A stretch of 8,845 nt of DNA from Gracilibacteraceae bacterium (GTDB lineage Bacteria; Bacillota; Desulfitobacteriia; Desulfitobacteriales; Syntrophobotulaceae): contig JAIRRL010000232.1 in the NCBI GenBank assembly GCA_031255985.1, positions 1 through 8,845 of the forward strand, written 5' to 3'. Positions 1 through 7,087 of this stretch are shown piece by piece. The position numbers and the translations under genes are program-made. The notes under the pieces are model-generated. The model searched no databases, was not told where the DNA came from, and saw only the letters and a list, made by a program, of their open reading frames with translations. Position 1 is the stretch's first letter, and each line of letters starts with the position of its first letter.

Positions 1-1
1 C

Positions 2-565
2 AGGGAACCGCGCCGTCTTTTTTTGGACACGTTCATCATTCGGCGGGAGTTGCTGCTAAATATTTTTGAATGGTATAAAACGATGGAGTACAGCGATTTC
101 CAGGATATTATTGCCGAAAACGCCAATACCTGGCAGATGCGGGCGGTGTCTTTCCGCGGCTATCTGAAACGGGTGGAGTCGATTGACGATTATTTCAGCG
201 GCAATATGGATTTTCTCCGCCCGGAGGTGCGGGCGGAATTATTTGGCAAGGAAAACAGAATTCACACTAAGGTGAAAGATAATGTGCCGGCTTATTACGG
301 CGTTCATTCGGAAGTTACCAATTCCCTTGTGGCGAGCGGCTGCCGCATCGAGGGGACGGTGGAAAACAGCGTTATTTTCCGCAAGGTGAGCGTGGCCAAA
401 GGGGCGATCGTCCGGGGCAGCGTCATCATGCAGGGTTGCGTGATCGACCGGGATTCTTTGGTGGAGCAGGTGGTTTGCGATAAATTTGCCCGCGTCGAGC
501 GGGGCGCTCTGCTGAAAGGCCGTCTGAGCGCTCCTTCCATCGTGGGAAAAGAGTGCGTCGTATGA
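2..565 (+). CDS. glgD: GlgD subunit of glucose-1-phosphate adenylyltransferase (5' end cut off)
   Basis: This is the C-terminal 187 residues of an ADP-glucose pyrophosphorylase-family protein. The frame is open to the left edge (its first full codon is at base 2), so the start and nucleotidyltransferase core lie outside the window. What is visible is the linker after the core (FRGYLKRVESIDDYFSGNMD, then a PEVRAELF-like stretch and HTKVKDNVPAYYG) and a C-terminal left-handed beta-helix of hexapeptide-like repeats (NSLVASGCRIEGTVENSVIF and onwards). The GY-x-RI/VESI-x-YF-x-x-NMD and TKVKD pattern resembles GlgD more than GlgC. In Bacillota, GlgD partners GlgC in converting glucose-1-phosphate and ATP to ADP-glucose, the glycogen synthase donor; it is usually the weakly active or regulatory subunit. 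Roughly half of a typical ~370-residue protein is present. glgA follows after 50 bases, which supports a glycogen operon. A GlgC assignment is the main alternative. Confidence 0.87.
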   Translation, partial: REPRRLFLDTFIIRRELLLNIFEWYKTMEYSDFQDIIAENANTWQMRAVSFRGYLKRVESIDDYFSGNMDFLRPEVRAELFGKENRIHTKVKDNVPAYYGVHSEVTNSLVASGCRIEGTVENSVIFRKVSVAKGAIVRGSVIMQGCVIDRDSLVEQVVCDKFARVERGALLKGRLSAPSIVGKECVV

Positions 566-600
566 GCCGGAAGCGGAAGAAAAAATTAATGCGACCTGAG

Positions 601-607
601 AAAGGGG
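601..607 (+). promoter_or_regulatory. Ribosome binding site of glgA
   Basis: The purine run AAAGGGG sits 8 bases before the ATG at 616. It decides the start: the frame is open back to a GTG at 553, but that start would overlap the end of glgD and add 21 mostly basic residues before the canonical MKVLFA beginning of glycogen synthases. Confidence 0.7.
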
Positions 608-615
608 TGTTAGCG

Positions 616-2055
616 ATGAAGGTATTGTTCGCTATTTTCGAGGCGGAACCGTTTGCCAAAAGCGGCGGTCTGGGCGATGTGGGCGGGGCGCTGCCCGGAT
701 ATTTACAGAAAGCCGGCTGTCAGGCGCGGGTGATCATGCCGAAATATGCGGGAATCCCGCGTGTTTATCTGGATAAAGCGCATTTTGTGGGGCGCTGCAA
801 AGTGGAAGTTGGCTGGCGGCGGCAGTATTGCGGGCTGGAAGAGCTGGAACATGAAGGCGTGCATTATTATTTCATTGATAATGAATATTATTTTAAACGG
901 GACGGTTTTTACGGATATTATGACGACGCGGAGCGGGTGGCGTTTTTTGCCCGCGCCGTGTTGGAGTGCATTCGCTTCATGAATTTCAAGCCGGATGTTA
1001 TTCACGCCAACGACTGGCATACGGCGCTCCTGCCTGTGCTGCTGAAGGAGATCTGCGGCAGCAATCCGTTTTATTATGAGATCAAGTCGGTGTTTACGAT
1101 CCACAATCTGAAGTACCAGGGCGTGTACGACCTGTCGGTGCTGGACAATCTGCTGGGCCTGGCCGGGCATACGGCGCCTTACGAAAAAATGGGTTTTGAC
1201 CATGGCGTTAATTTCCTCAAGGGCGCGTTGCTCTACAGCGACGCCGTGACCACGGTCAGCCCGACTTACGCCCAGGAAATTCAGCACGCTTATTACGGCG
1301 AAGGGCTGGATGCCGTTTTGCGGGAGCGTTCCGGCAGTTTGCGCGGGATTTTGAACGGGCTGGACTATAATCTCTACAATCCGGAGACGGACAGGGCTTT
1401 GTTCGCCAATTACAGCAGCGCCGACTGGGCGAATAAGCGGGTGAATAAACGGCGGCTGCAGGAGATGCTGGAATTGCCCGCCCGCGCCGATGTGCCGCTC
1501 ATAACCATGGTGACGCGCCTGACCGAGCAGAAAGGGCTGGATTTGTTCTTCCATATCGCCGAGGAATTGCTGGCGGAGGATCTGCAGATCGTGGTGGTCG
1601 GCGCGGGCGAATGGGATTACGAGCAGCGTTTGCGCTGGCTGGCGGCGCAATATCCGGCGAAATTCGCCGCCTGCGTCACTTTTGATAACGATCTGGCGAT
1701 GAAGGTTTACGCCGCCGGCGATATGCTGCTCATGCCCTCCCGCTTTGAGCCGTGCGGGGTGACGCAGATGATCGCCATGCGCTACGGCAATGTGCCGGTG
1801 GTGCGGGAGACCGGCGGCCTGAAAGATACGGTGCGGCCTTTTGACGAATACAGCAAAACGGGGACGGGATTCAGTTTTGCCAATTATAACGCTCATGAGC
1901 TTTTGTTCACGGTGAAAAAGGCGCTGAATCTTTTCCGGCAGGACGCGCCGGCGTGGGAAAAACTGCGCCTGAGCGCCGCGGAGCAGAGGTTTAGCTGGCT
2001 GGAAGCGGCGCGGAACTACGCCCGTCTTTATGAGAAAATCGGGGCGCGGGCATGA
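616..2055 (+). CDS. glgA: Glycogen synthase (ADP-glucose type, GT5)
   Basis: This cytoplasmic GT-B fold retaining glycosyltransferase adds glucose from ADP-glucose to the non-reducing ends of alpha-1,4-glucan. At 479 residues it has the standard family length. Visible landmarks are the ADP-glucose-binding KSGGL motif (K15), HANDWHT (130-136), TIHNL (H163), GILNGLD (244-250), the RLTEQKG loop (R301, K306), and SRFEPCG (375-381; E378, C380) leading into AMRYG and TGGLKDT (399-405). These fall at or within one residue of the E. coli GlgA active-site positions (K15, H161, R300, K305, E377, C379), though the H163 offset is two. The N-terminal catalytic half spans roughly residues 1-240 and the C-terminal Rossmann half 290-479. 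The start at 616 is supported by its ribosome binding site and family alignment. The stop overlaps the start of the next gene by four bases (ATGA). No signs of damage or transfer are seen. Confidence 0.97.
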   Translation: MKVLFAIFEAEPFAKSGGLGDVGGALPGYLQKAGCQARVIMPKYAGIPRVYLDKAHFVGRCKVEVGWRRQYCGLEELEHEGVHYYFIDNEYYFKRDGFYGYYDDAERVAFFARAVLECIRFMNFKPDVIHANDWHTALLPVLLKEICGSNPFYYEIKSVFTIHNLKYQGVYDLSVLDNLLGLAGHTAPYEKMGFDHGVNFLKGALLYSDAVTTVSPTYAQEIQHAYYGEGLDAVLRERSGSLRGILNGLDYNLYNPETDRALFANYSSADWANKRVNKRRLQEMLELPARADVPLITMVTRLTEQKGLDLFFHIAEELLAEDLQIVVVGAGEWDYEQRLRWLAAQYPAKFAACVTFDNDLAMKVYAAGDMLLMPSRFEPCGVTQMIAMRYGNVPVVRETGGLKDTVRPFDEYSKTGTGFSFANYNAHELLFTVKKALNLFRQDAPAWEKLRLSAAEQRFSWLEAARNYARLYEKIGARA

Positions 2056-5000
2056 GTGAGGGATTGCGCCTATATCATAATTCCCAGGCGACGGAATGGC
2101 GCGATCCCGGCGGCGCCCTGCCTTGCGGCGCGCCGCTCCGGCTGGCGCTGGATGTGTACGGCGCCGCCGGAGCGCCTTTAAACGGCGTACTGCGGCTTTG
2201 GCGCGACGGCAAGGGCGAGACGCTGATCGAGATGCAGGAAACAGCCGGCCCGCCCGGCGGGCGGCGACTGGTGGCGGAGAGCGCCGCCCCGGACGAGCCG
2301 GGGCTTCTGTGGTATTATTTTTGGCTCCAAGGCGACGGGGGCGGGCGCTTTTTTTACGGCTGTCAGGCCGACTGCCTGGGCGGCGAGGGGGCGCCCTGGC
2401 CGGCGTCTGATCCGCCGTCCTGGCAGATCACCGTGTACCGGCCTTCGCCCGTGCCGGCCTGGTGGAAAAAAAGCGTCGCCTACCAGATTTTTGTGGACAG
2501 GTTTTATCGGGGCGCGGATTGGGACTGCCGGGACGCGGCGGCTCTCCTGCGCCCGTCCGAACGGCGGGGGCCGCGGCGGCTCTTGCATTTGGACTGGAAC
2601 GACACGCCTTTTTATCCGCGCGACCCCGAGGGGCGGATCACGCGCTGGCCTTTTTTTGGCGGCACTCTGAACGGTGTGAGGGAAAAATTACCATATCTGA
2701 AAGAACTTGGAGTGAGCGTGCTGTATCTGAACCCCGTTTTTCTGGGCGCGAGCAATCATAAATATGATACGGCTGATTATTTCACGATTGACCCCGGTTT
2801 CGGCGGGGACGAGGCTTTCGCCCTGCTGTTGGCGGCGGCGGCGGCCGAGGGGATATCGATCGTCCTGGACGGCGTTTTCAATCATACGGGCCGGGACAGT
2901 CTGTATTTCGACGGGTACGGCAATTACGGCGGCGCGGGGGCGGCAGCGCCTGATTCTCCCTATCATGACTGGTTTCGCTGGCAGGCGGACGGCGGCTATG
3001 AGAGCTGGTGGGGCGTGGACGATTTGCCCAGCGTGAATGAGATGAATCCGGATTTTCAGGATTTTATCTGGCGCGGCCGGGATAGCGTGACCCGGCACTG
3101 GCTGCGAACCGGCGTTCGCGGTTTTCGCCTGGATGTGGCGGACGAGCTGCCGGATGATTTTATCAAGGGAATCCGGCGGGCGATCAAGGAGACGAATCCC
3201 GAAGGGGTGCTGATCGGCGAGGTGTGGGAGGACGCTTCCAATAAGGTGAGTTACGGCGTCCGCCGCGCTTATTTCGCCGGCGACGAGCTGGATTCGACGA
3301 TGAATTACCCGTTCCGCGAGCTGTTTCTTGGTTTTTTCCTGGGAACCGTTTCGGCGGAGAGTTTGCACCGGCGGATTCTGAGTTTGTATGAAAATTATCC
3401 GCGGGAAAATTTTTACGCGGCGATGAATTTGCTCGGCAGCCATGACCGGGAGCGGGTGCTGACTGTTTTGAGCGGTATAGATATAAGCGCCCTGGCGGCG
3501 GAGGAAAAAGAGTTTTTCCGGCTGGAGGGCGAGCGGCGGGATTTGGCCCTGCGCCGTTTGCGGGCTTTGGTTTTGGTGCAGATGACTTTTCCCGGCGTCC
3601 CCTGCGTTTATTACGGGGACGAGGCGGGGATGGAAGGGCTGGGCGATCCCTATAACCGCGGCGCTTTTCCCTGGGGACAGGAGGAAGCGGGGCTGGGCGA
3701 GTTTTACCGGCGGGTGATAAGCTGGCGGCGGGAGTACGGGGCGCTGACGGACGGCGATTTTTGCCCGCGCCTCTGGCCGGGCGGCGTGTACGGTTATTCC
3801 CGCGGCGACAGGGAGGGCCGGATTTACGTGGCGGTCAACCCGGACAGCCAAAACGCCAAGACCGTGGATTTGTGGGAGTCGGAGCGGGGCGGCTCTTACC
3901 CGGAGCTGACGGGGGGGACGCGGGAAGCGACGACCGCTTTGGCCGACCGGGATAAGTTCGCGATGATTTGCACTTTGGAACCGCTGACGACGAAAGTATA
4001 TTACCGGCCGGCGGCGGGGCCGCTGCCGGAACCCGTCCCCGGCCGGCGGCAGGCGGGAGTGCTTTGCCATGTGACTTCGCTGCCCTCGCCGTGGGGCGTG
4101 GGGGATTTGGGCTCCGGGGCGCGCGAATTCGTGGATTTTCTCGCCGCTTCCGGCCAGACTATTTGGCAGATTTTACCAGTTAATCCGCCGGGGCGCGGCA
4201 ATTCGCCCTATATGCCTTTGTCCGCATTCGCGGGGCACGAGCTGCTGCTGGATCTGGAGCAGTTGGCGGCCCAGGGTTTGCTCGGCCCGGATTACGCGGA
4301 GATGAAAAAAAAGCTCTGCGCCGGTGTTCAGGCGGAACGGGCGGAATTTATTCGGGCGGAGTTGCGCAAGCAGCCGTTTTACCGGGAGGCTTTCGGGCGT
4401 TTTGACCAGGAAGACGCCGAATTCAGGGCTTTTTGCCGGGCGGAGGCGGACTGGCTCCAGGATTATTGCCTGTTCCGCGCTTTGCAGGGCCATCTGGAGG
4501 AAGCGGACTGGCGCCTGTGGCCGACGCCGCTGCGGGAGCGGGAGGAAGAGGCCCTCAATTCGGCCCGCGCTTTGCTGACGCGGGAGGTCGAGTATTACGC
4601 TTTTTTGCAGTATGAATTTGCCCGGCAATGGGAGGCGTTAAAGGCTTACGCCCGGAAGCGCGGCGTGACTGTCTGGGGCGACGCGCCCATGTATATGGCG
4701 GCGGAGAGCTGCGATGTCTGGCGGCGGCGGGAGCTTTTCCGCCTGGAGGAAGAAGGGGGAACGCCGCCGGATGATTACGCCGCCGCCGGCCAAAACTGGG
4801 AAATGCCGGTTTATGATTGGGAGGCCGCCGCCAGGGAGAATTACGCCTGGTGGATTGCCCGCCTGCGGCACAGCCTGCGGCGGACGGCCAAACTGCGGCT
4901 CGACCATTTCCGCGGCTTTGAGGCTTATTGGAGCAGGAAAAAGGGCGCGGCGCAAGGTTATTGGCATAAAGGGCCGGGCCGCCGCTTTTTTGAGGCGGTG

Positions 5001-5519
5001 CGGGCGGAGCTGGGGACGGCGCCGTTTTTCGCGGAAGACCTCGGTTTTATCACGCCGGAAGTGCGCGTGCTGAAGGAACTGTTCGGGTTGCCCGGCGTCA
5101 AGGTGCTGCAGTTTTCCGCCTGGGAAATGATGGGAGATGAGATGACGGCGGCGGATTCCTATAATGTTTTTTATACGGGAACCCATGATAATCAAACCTT
5201 GGTCGGCTGGTACGCGGCGGAGGCGGCGGCCCAGCCGGAGGCGCCGGCGGGCGGGGCGGAGGCGGAGCGGCGCTTCTGCCGCCGGATCATCGCCCGCCTG
5301 TATGCCGGCGGGGCGAGATGGGTGATTTTGCCGCTGCAGGACGTTCTCGGCCTGGACGACAGCCACCGCATGAACATTCCGGGCGAGAGGGAAGGCAATT
5401 GGGGCTGGCGGGTGGAAGCGGAGCAGATGACGGAGGAAACGGCGGCCTGGCTGCGGGAATTGGCCGAGCGGAGCGACCGGGCGCCGGCGGAGGATGAAGA
5501 CGGAGGGGTGACGGCATGA
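2052..5519 (+). CDS. Bifunctional GH13 alpha-glucan hydrolase / GH77 4-alpha-glucanotransferase fusion
   Basis: This is a 1155-residue protein of three parts. Residues 1-135 form a beta-rich, Ig-like N-terminal domain typical of cytoplasmic neopullulanase-like enzymes (LYHNSQATEWRDPGGALPCG at its start). Residues 136-650 are a GH13 barrel with all conserved regions: DGVFNH (D273), a neopullulanase-like LPSVN (325-329), GFRLDVADE (nucleophile D361), LIGEVW (acid/base E390) and GSHDRE (D465). Residues 666-1155 are a full-length MalQ-type GH77 enzyme: GVLCHVTSLPSPWGVGDLG, LRLDHFRGF (nucleophile D951), AEDLG (acid/base E995), GTHDNQ (D1046) and LPLQDVLGL near the end. The GH13 half probably hydrolyses alpha-1,4 and/or alpha-1,6 bonds, and the GH77 half transfers maltooligosaccharides between chains. 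Linkage specificity of the GH13 half cannot be read from sequence. There is no signal peptide, so it should act in the cytosol on glycogen or imported maltodextrin. The start overlaps the glgA stop (ATGA) and has only a weak GGGGCG site, implying coupled translation. The end overlaps pgi in the same way. MalQ usually exists as a separate ~500-residue protein. Confidence 0.93.
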   Translation: MSEGLRLYHNSQATEWRDPGGALPCGAPLRLALDVYGAAGAPLNGVLRLWRDGKGETLIEMQETAGPPGGRRLVAESAAPDEPGLLWYYFWLQGDGGGRFFYGCQADCLGGEGAPWPASDPPSWQITVYRPSPVPAWWKKSVAYQIFVDRFYRGADWDCRDAAALLRPSERRGPRRLLHLDWNDTPFYPRDPEGRITRWPFFGGTLNGVREKLPYLKELGVSVLYLNPVFLGASNHKYDTADYFTIDPGFGGDEAFALLLAAAAAEGISIVLDGVFNHTGRDSLYFDGYGNYGGAGAAAPDSPYHDWFRWQADGGYESWWGVDDLPSVNEMNPDFQDFIWRGRDSVTRHWLRTGVRGFRLDVADELPDDFIKGIRRAIKETNPEGVLIGEVWEDASNKVSYGVRRAYFAGDELDSTMNYPFRELFLGFFLGTVSAESLHRRILSLYENYPRENFYAAMNLLGSHDRERVLTVLSGIDISALAAEEKEFFRLEGERRDLALRRLRALVLVQMTFPGVPCVYYGDEAGMEGLGDPYNRGAFPWGQEEAGLGEFYRRVISWRREYGALTDGDFCPRLWPGGVYGYSRGDREGRIYVAVNPDSQNAKTVDLWESERGGSYPELTGGTREATTALADRDKFAMICTLEPLTTKVYYRPAAGPLPEPVPGRRQAGVLCHVTSLPSPWGVGDLGSGAREFVDFLAASGQTIWQILPVNPPGRGNSPYMPLSAFAGHELLLDLEQLAAQGLLGPDYAEMKKKLCAGVQAERAEFIRAELRKQPFYREAFGRFDQEDAEFRAFCRAEADWLQDYCLFRALQGHLEEADWRLWPTPLREREEEALNSARALLTREVEYYAFLQYEFARQWEALKAYARKRGVTVWGDAPMYMAAESCDVWRRRELFRLEEEGGTPPDDYAAAGQNWEMPVYDWEAAARENYAWWIARLRHSLRRTAKLRLDHFRGFEAYWSRKKGAAQGYWHKGPGRRFFEAVRAELGTAPFFAEDLGFITPEVRVLKELFGLPGVKVLQFSAWEMMGDEMTAADSYNVFYTGTHDNQTLVGWYAAEAAAQPEAPAGGAEAERRFCRRIIARLYAGGARWVILPLQDVLGLDDSHRMNIPGEREGNWGWRVEAEQMTEETAAWLRELAERSDRAPAEDEDGGVTA
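5502..5508 (+). promoter_or_regulatory. Ribosome binding site of pgi
   Basis: GGAGGGG lies 7 bases before the ATG at 5516, inside the last codons of the fusion gene. It is the strongest Shine-Dalgarno match seen in the window. It fixes the pgi start and suggests pgi can be initiated efficiently as well as by coupling through the ATGA overlap. Confidence 0.8.
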
Positions 5520-7087
5520 GCTGGGAAAAATACAGCCGCCTTTTGTTTTACGACGAGGGGACGGGTCTGGCGGTCGATCCGAGCCAGGCCGCCTGGCCTG
5601 AGGGCTTGCTCCGGCCGGATCGGGCGGAGACGCGCCACGCCTGGCAGGAAATGATGAATTTGGAAAAAGGCGCCATAGCTAATCCTTCCGAACAGCGGAT
5701 GGTGGGGCATTATTGGCTGCGCGCGCCCGAACTGGCGCCCACGGCGGCGCTGACCGCGGAAATTCGGGAGACTCTCAGCCGGATTGACAAGTTTGCGGCG
5801 GCGGTACACAGCGGGGCCGTCCGCGGCGGGCGCGGGGCGCCGTTCCGGCGGGTGGTGGTCGTCGGGATCGGCGGCTCCAGTCTCGGCCCCCGCTTTGTTT
5901 CGCGGGCGCTGGGAACGGGGGCGGATAAGATGCGCCTTTATTTTGTCGATAACACGGATCCGGACGGGATGGATCGGGTATGGGCCGCCGTAAAGCCGGA
6001 GCTGGCGGAGACTTTGACCGTGGTGATCTCCAAAAGCGGCGGCACGGTGGAAACCCGTAACGGCATGGAGGAAGCCCGGCTCTTTTATGAGGCGGCGGGC
6101 CTGGATTTTGCCCGGCACGCCGTCCGGATCACCCAGCGCGGCAGCAAACTGGACGCGGCGGCGGCCGATTGGCTGGAATTTTTTCCCATGTGGGATTGGG
6201 TAGGCGGCCGTACTTCCGTTTTTTCGGCGGTGGGCCTTTTGCCGCTGACTTTGCAAGGGATTGACGCCGCCGCTCTCCTGCGCGGGGCGGCCGCCGTGGA
6301 CGCTCTGACCCGCCGCCCGGCGCCGGCGGAAAACCCGGCTTTGCTGACGGCTTTGGTCTGGCAGGCGCTGACCGGCGGGCGGGGCGGGACGCAGATGGTG
6401 ATTTTGCCCTATAAAGACAGGCTGGATTTGCTGGCCCAATACGCGCAGCAGCTGGTGATGGAATCTCTGGGCAAGGAGAAAGACCGGGACGGCCGCGTCG
6501 TTCATCAGGGGCTGGCCGTCTTCGGCAATAAGGGTTCTTCCGATCAACATTCATATGTACAGCAGCTTTTGGCCGGCCCGGATAATTTTTTCGCCCTCCT
6601 GATCGAAGTGCTGCGCGACCGGGAGGGAGAATCGCCTGTCGTCGGGGAAAACAGCACGAGCGGCGATTATCTGCAGGCGTTTTTGCTCGGTACGCGCCGC
6701 GCCCTGCGCGCGCGGGGCCGCAATAGTATTACCGTAACCCTTCCGGCGGCGGACGCCCCGTCGGTCGGCGGTCTTATCGCCCTCCTGGAGCGGGCGGTCG
6801 GGTACTATGCTTCCTTGGTCAACGTCAACGCCTATGATCAGCCCGCGGTGGAGATGGGGAAAAAAAGCGCCGGCGAGATCATCGCCCTGAAAAATGACGT
6901 GCTGGCCGCTTTGAACCGGCAGCCGGAGCGGAGTTTCACGGCGGCGGCTCTGGCGGAAGCGGTCGGGCGGCCGGAGGAAACGGAAACCGTGTTTCAACTG
7001 CTGCGGCGGCTGGCGGCCAACGGGCGGGTCGAGGGAATAGGGCGCGGCTTGAGCGGCGAGTTCCGGGCGGCCGGCGGCAGCCTTTAG
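5516..7087 (+). CDS. pgi: Glucose-6-phosphate isomerase with C-terminal extension
   Basis: This enzyme interconverts glucose-6-phosphate and fructose-6-phosphate in the cytosol and links glycolysis/gluconeogenesis to the glycogen genes upstream. It has 523 residues and two SIS sugar-phosphate domains. Visible landmarks are GIGGSSLGP (117-125), the phosphate-binding SKSGGTVET (172-180), the PGI signature VGGRTSVFS (229-237; R232), MESLGKE (catalytic base E316), SDQHSYVQQ (H345) and QPAVEMGKK (K449). Residues from about 466 to 523 lie beyond the usual isomerase end. They read as a small helical, winged-helix-like module (FTAAALAEAVG, then TVFQLLRRLAANGRV), resembling the tail I recall from cyanobacterial-type Pgi of about 528 residues. 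The ATG overlaps the fusion-gene stop and is preceded by a strong ribosome binding site. The TAG stop (7085-7087) overlaps the stop of the convergent larC. No promoter of its own is evident. Confidence 0.96.
   Translation: MSWEKYSRLLFYDEGTGLAVDPSQAAWPEGLLRPDRAETRHAWQEMMNLEKGAIANPSEQRMVGHYWLRAPELAPTAALTAEIRETLSRIDKFAAAVHSGAVRGGRGAPFRRVVVVGIGGSSLGPRFVSRALGTGADKMRLYFVDNTDPDGMDRVWAAVKPELAETLTVVISKSGGTVETRNGMEEARLFYEAAGLDFARHAVRITQRGSKLDAAAADWLEFFPMWDWVGGRTSVFSAVGLLPLTLQGIDAAALLRGAAAVDALTRRPAPAENPALLTALVWQALTGGRGGTQMVILPYKDRLDLLAQYAQQLVMESLGKEKDRDGRVVHQGLAVFGNKGSSDQHSYVQQLLAGPDNFFALLIEVLRDREGESPVVGENSTSGDYLQAFLLGTRRALRARGRNSITVTLPAADAPSVGGLIALLERAVGYYASLVNVNAYDQPAVEMGKKSAGEIIALKNDVLAALNRQPERSFTAAALAEAVGRPEETETVFQLLRRLAANGRVEGIGRGLSGEFRAAGGSL

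Noticed and set aside
553..615. Upstream GTG start for glgA adding 21 residues
   Set aside because: The added residues are basic and not part of the GlgA family. The ATG at 616 has a ribosome binding site and begins exactly at the conserved N-terminus.
703..1896. 397-codon open frame on the - strand opposite glgA
   Set aside because: It is a mirror of a well-conserved glycogen synthase in GC-rich DNA. Its translation is rich in His, Pro and Arg with no recognisable domain.
2688..4070. 460-codon open frame on the - strand opposite the GH13 domain
   Set aside because: It lies antisense to a region carrying all GH13 motifs. The composition is typical of a GC-rich shadow frame, and no ribosome binding site or domain is evident.
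5192..6550. 452-codon open frame on the - strand spanning the fusion-pgi junction
   Set aside because: It covers the ends of two confidently assigned genes on the other strand and has an Arg/Pro/Ala-rich translation without motifs.
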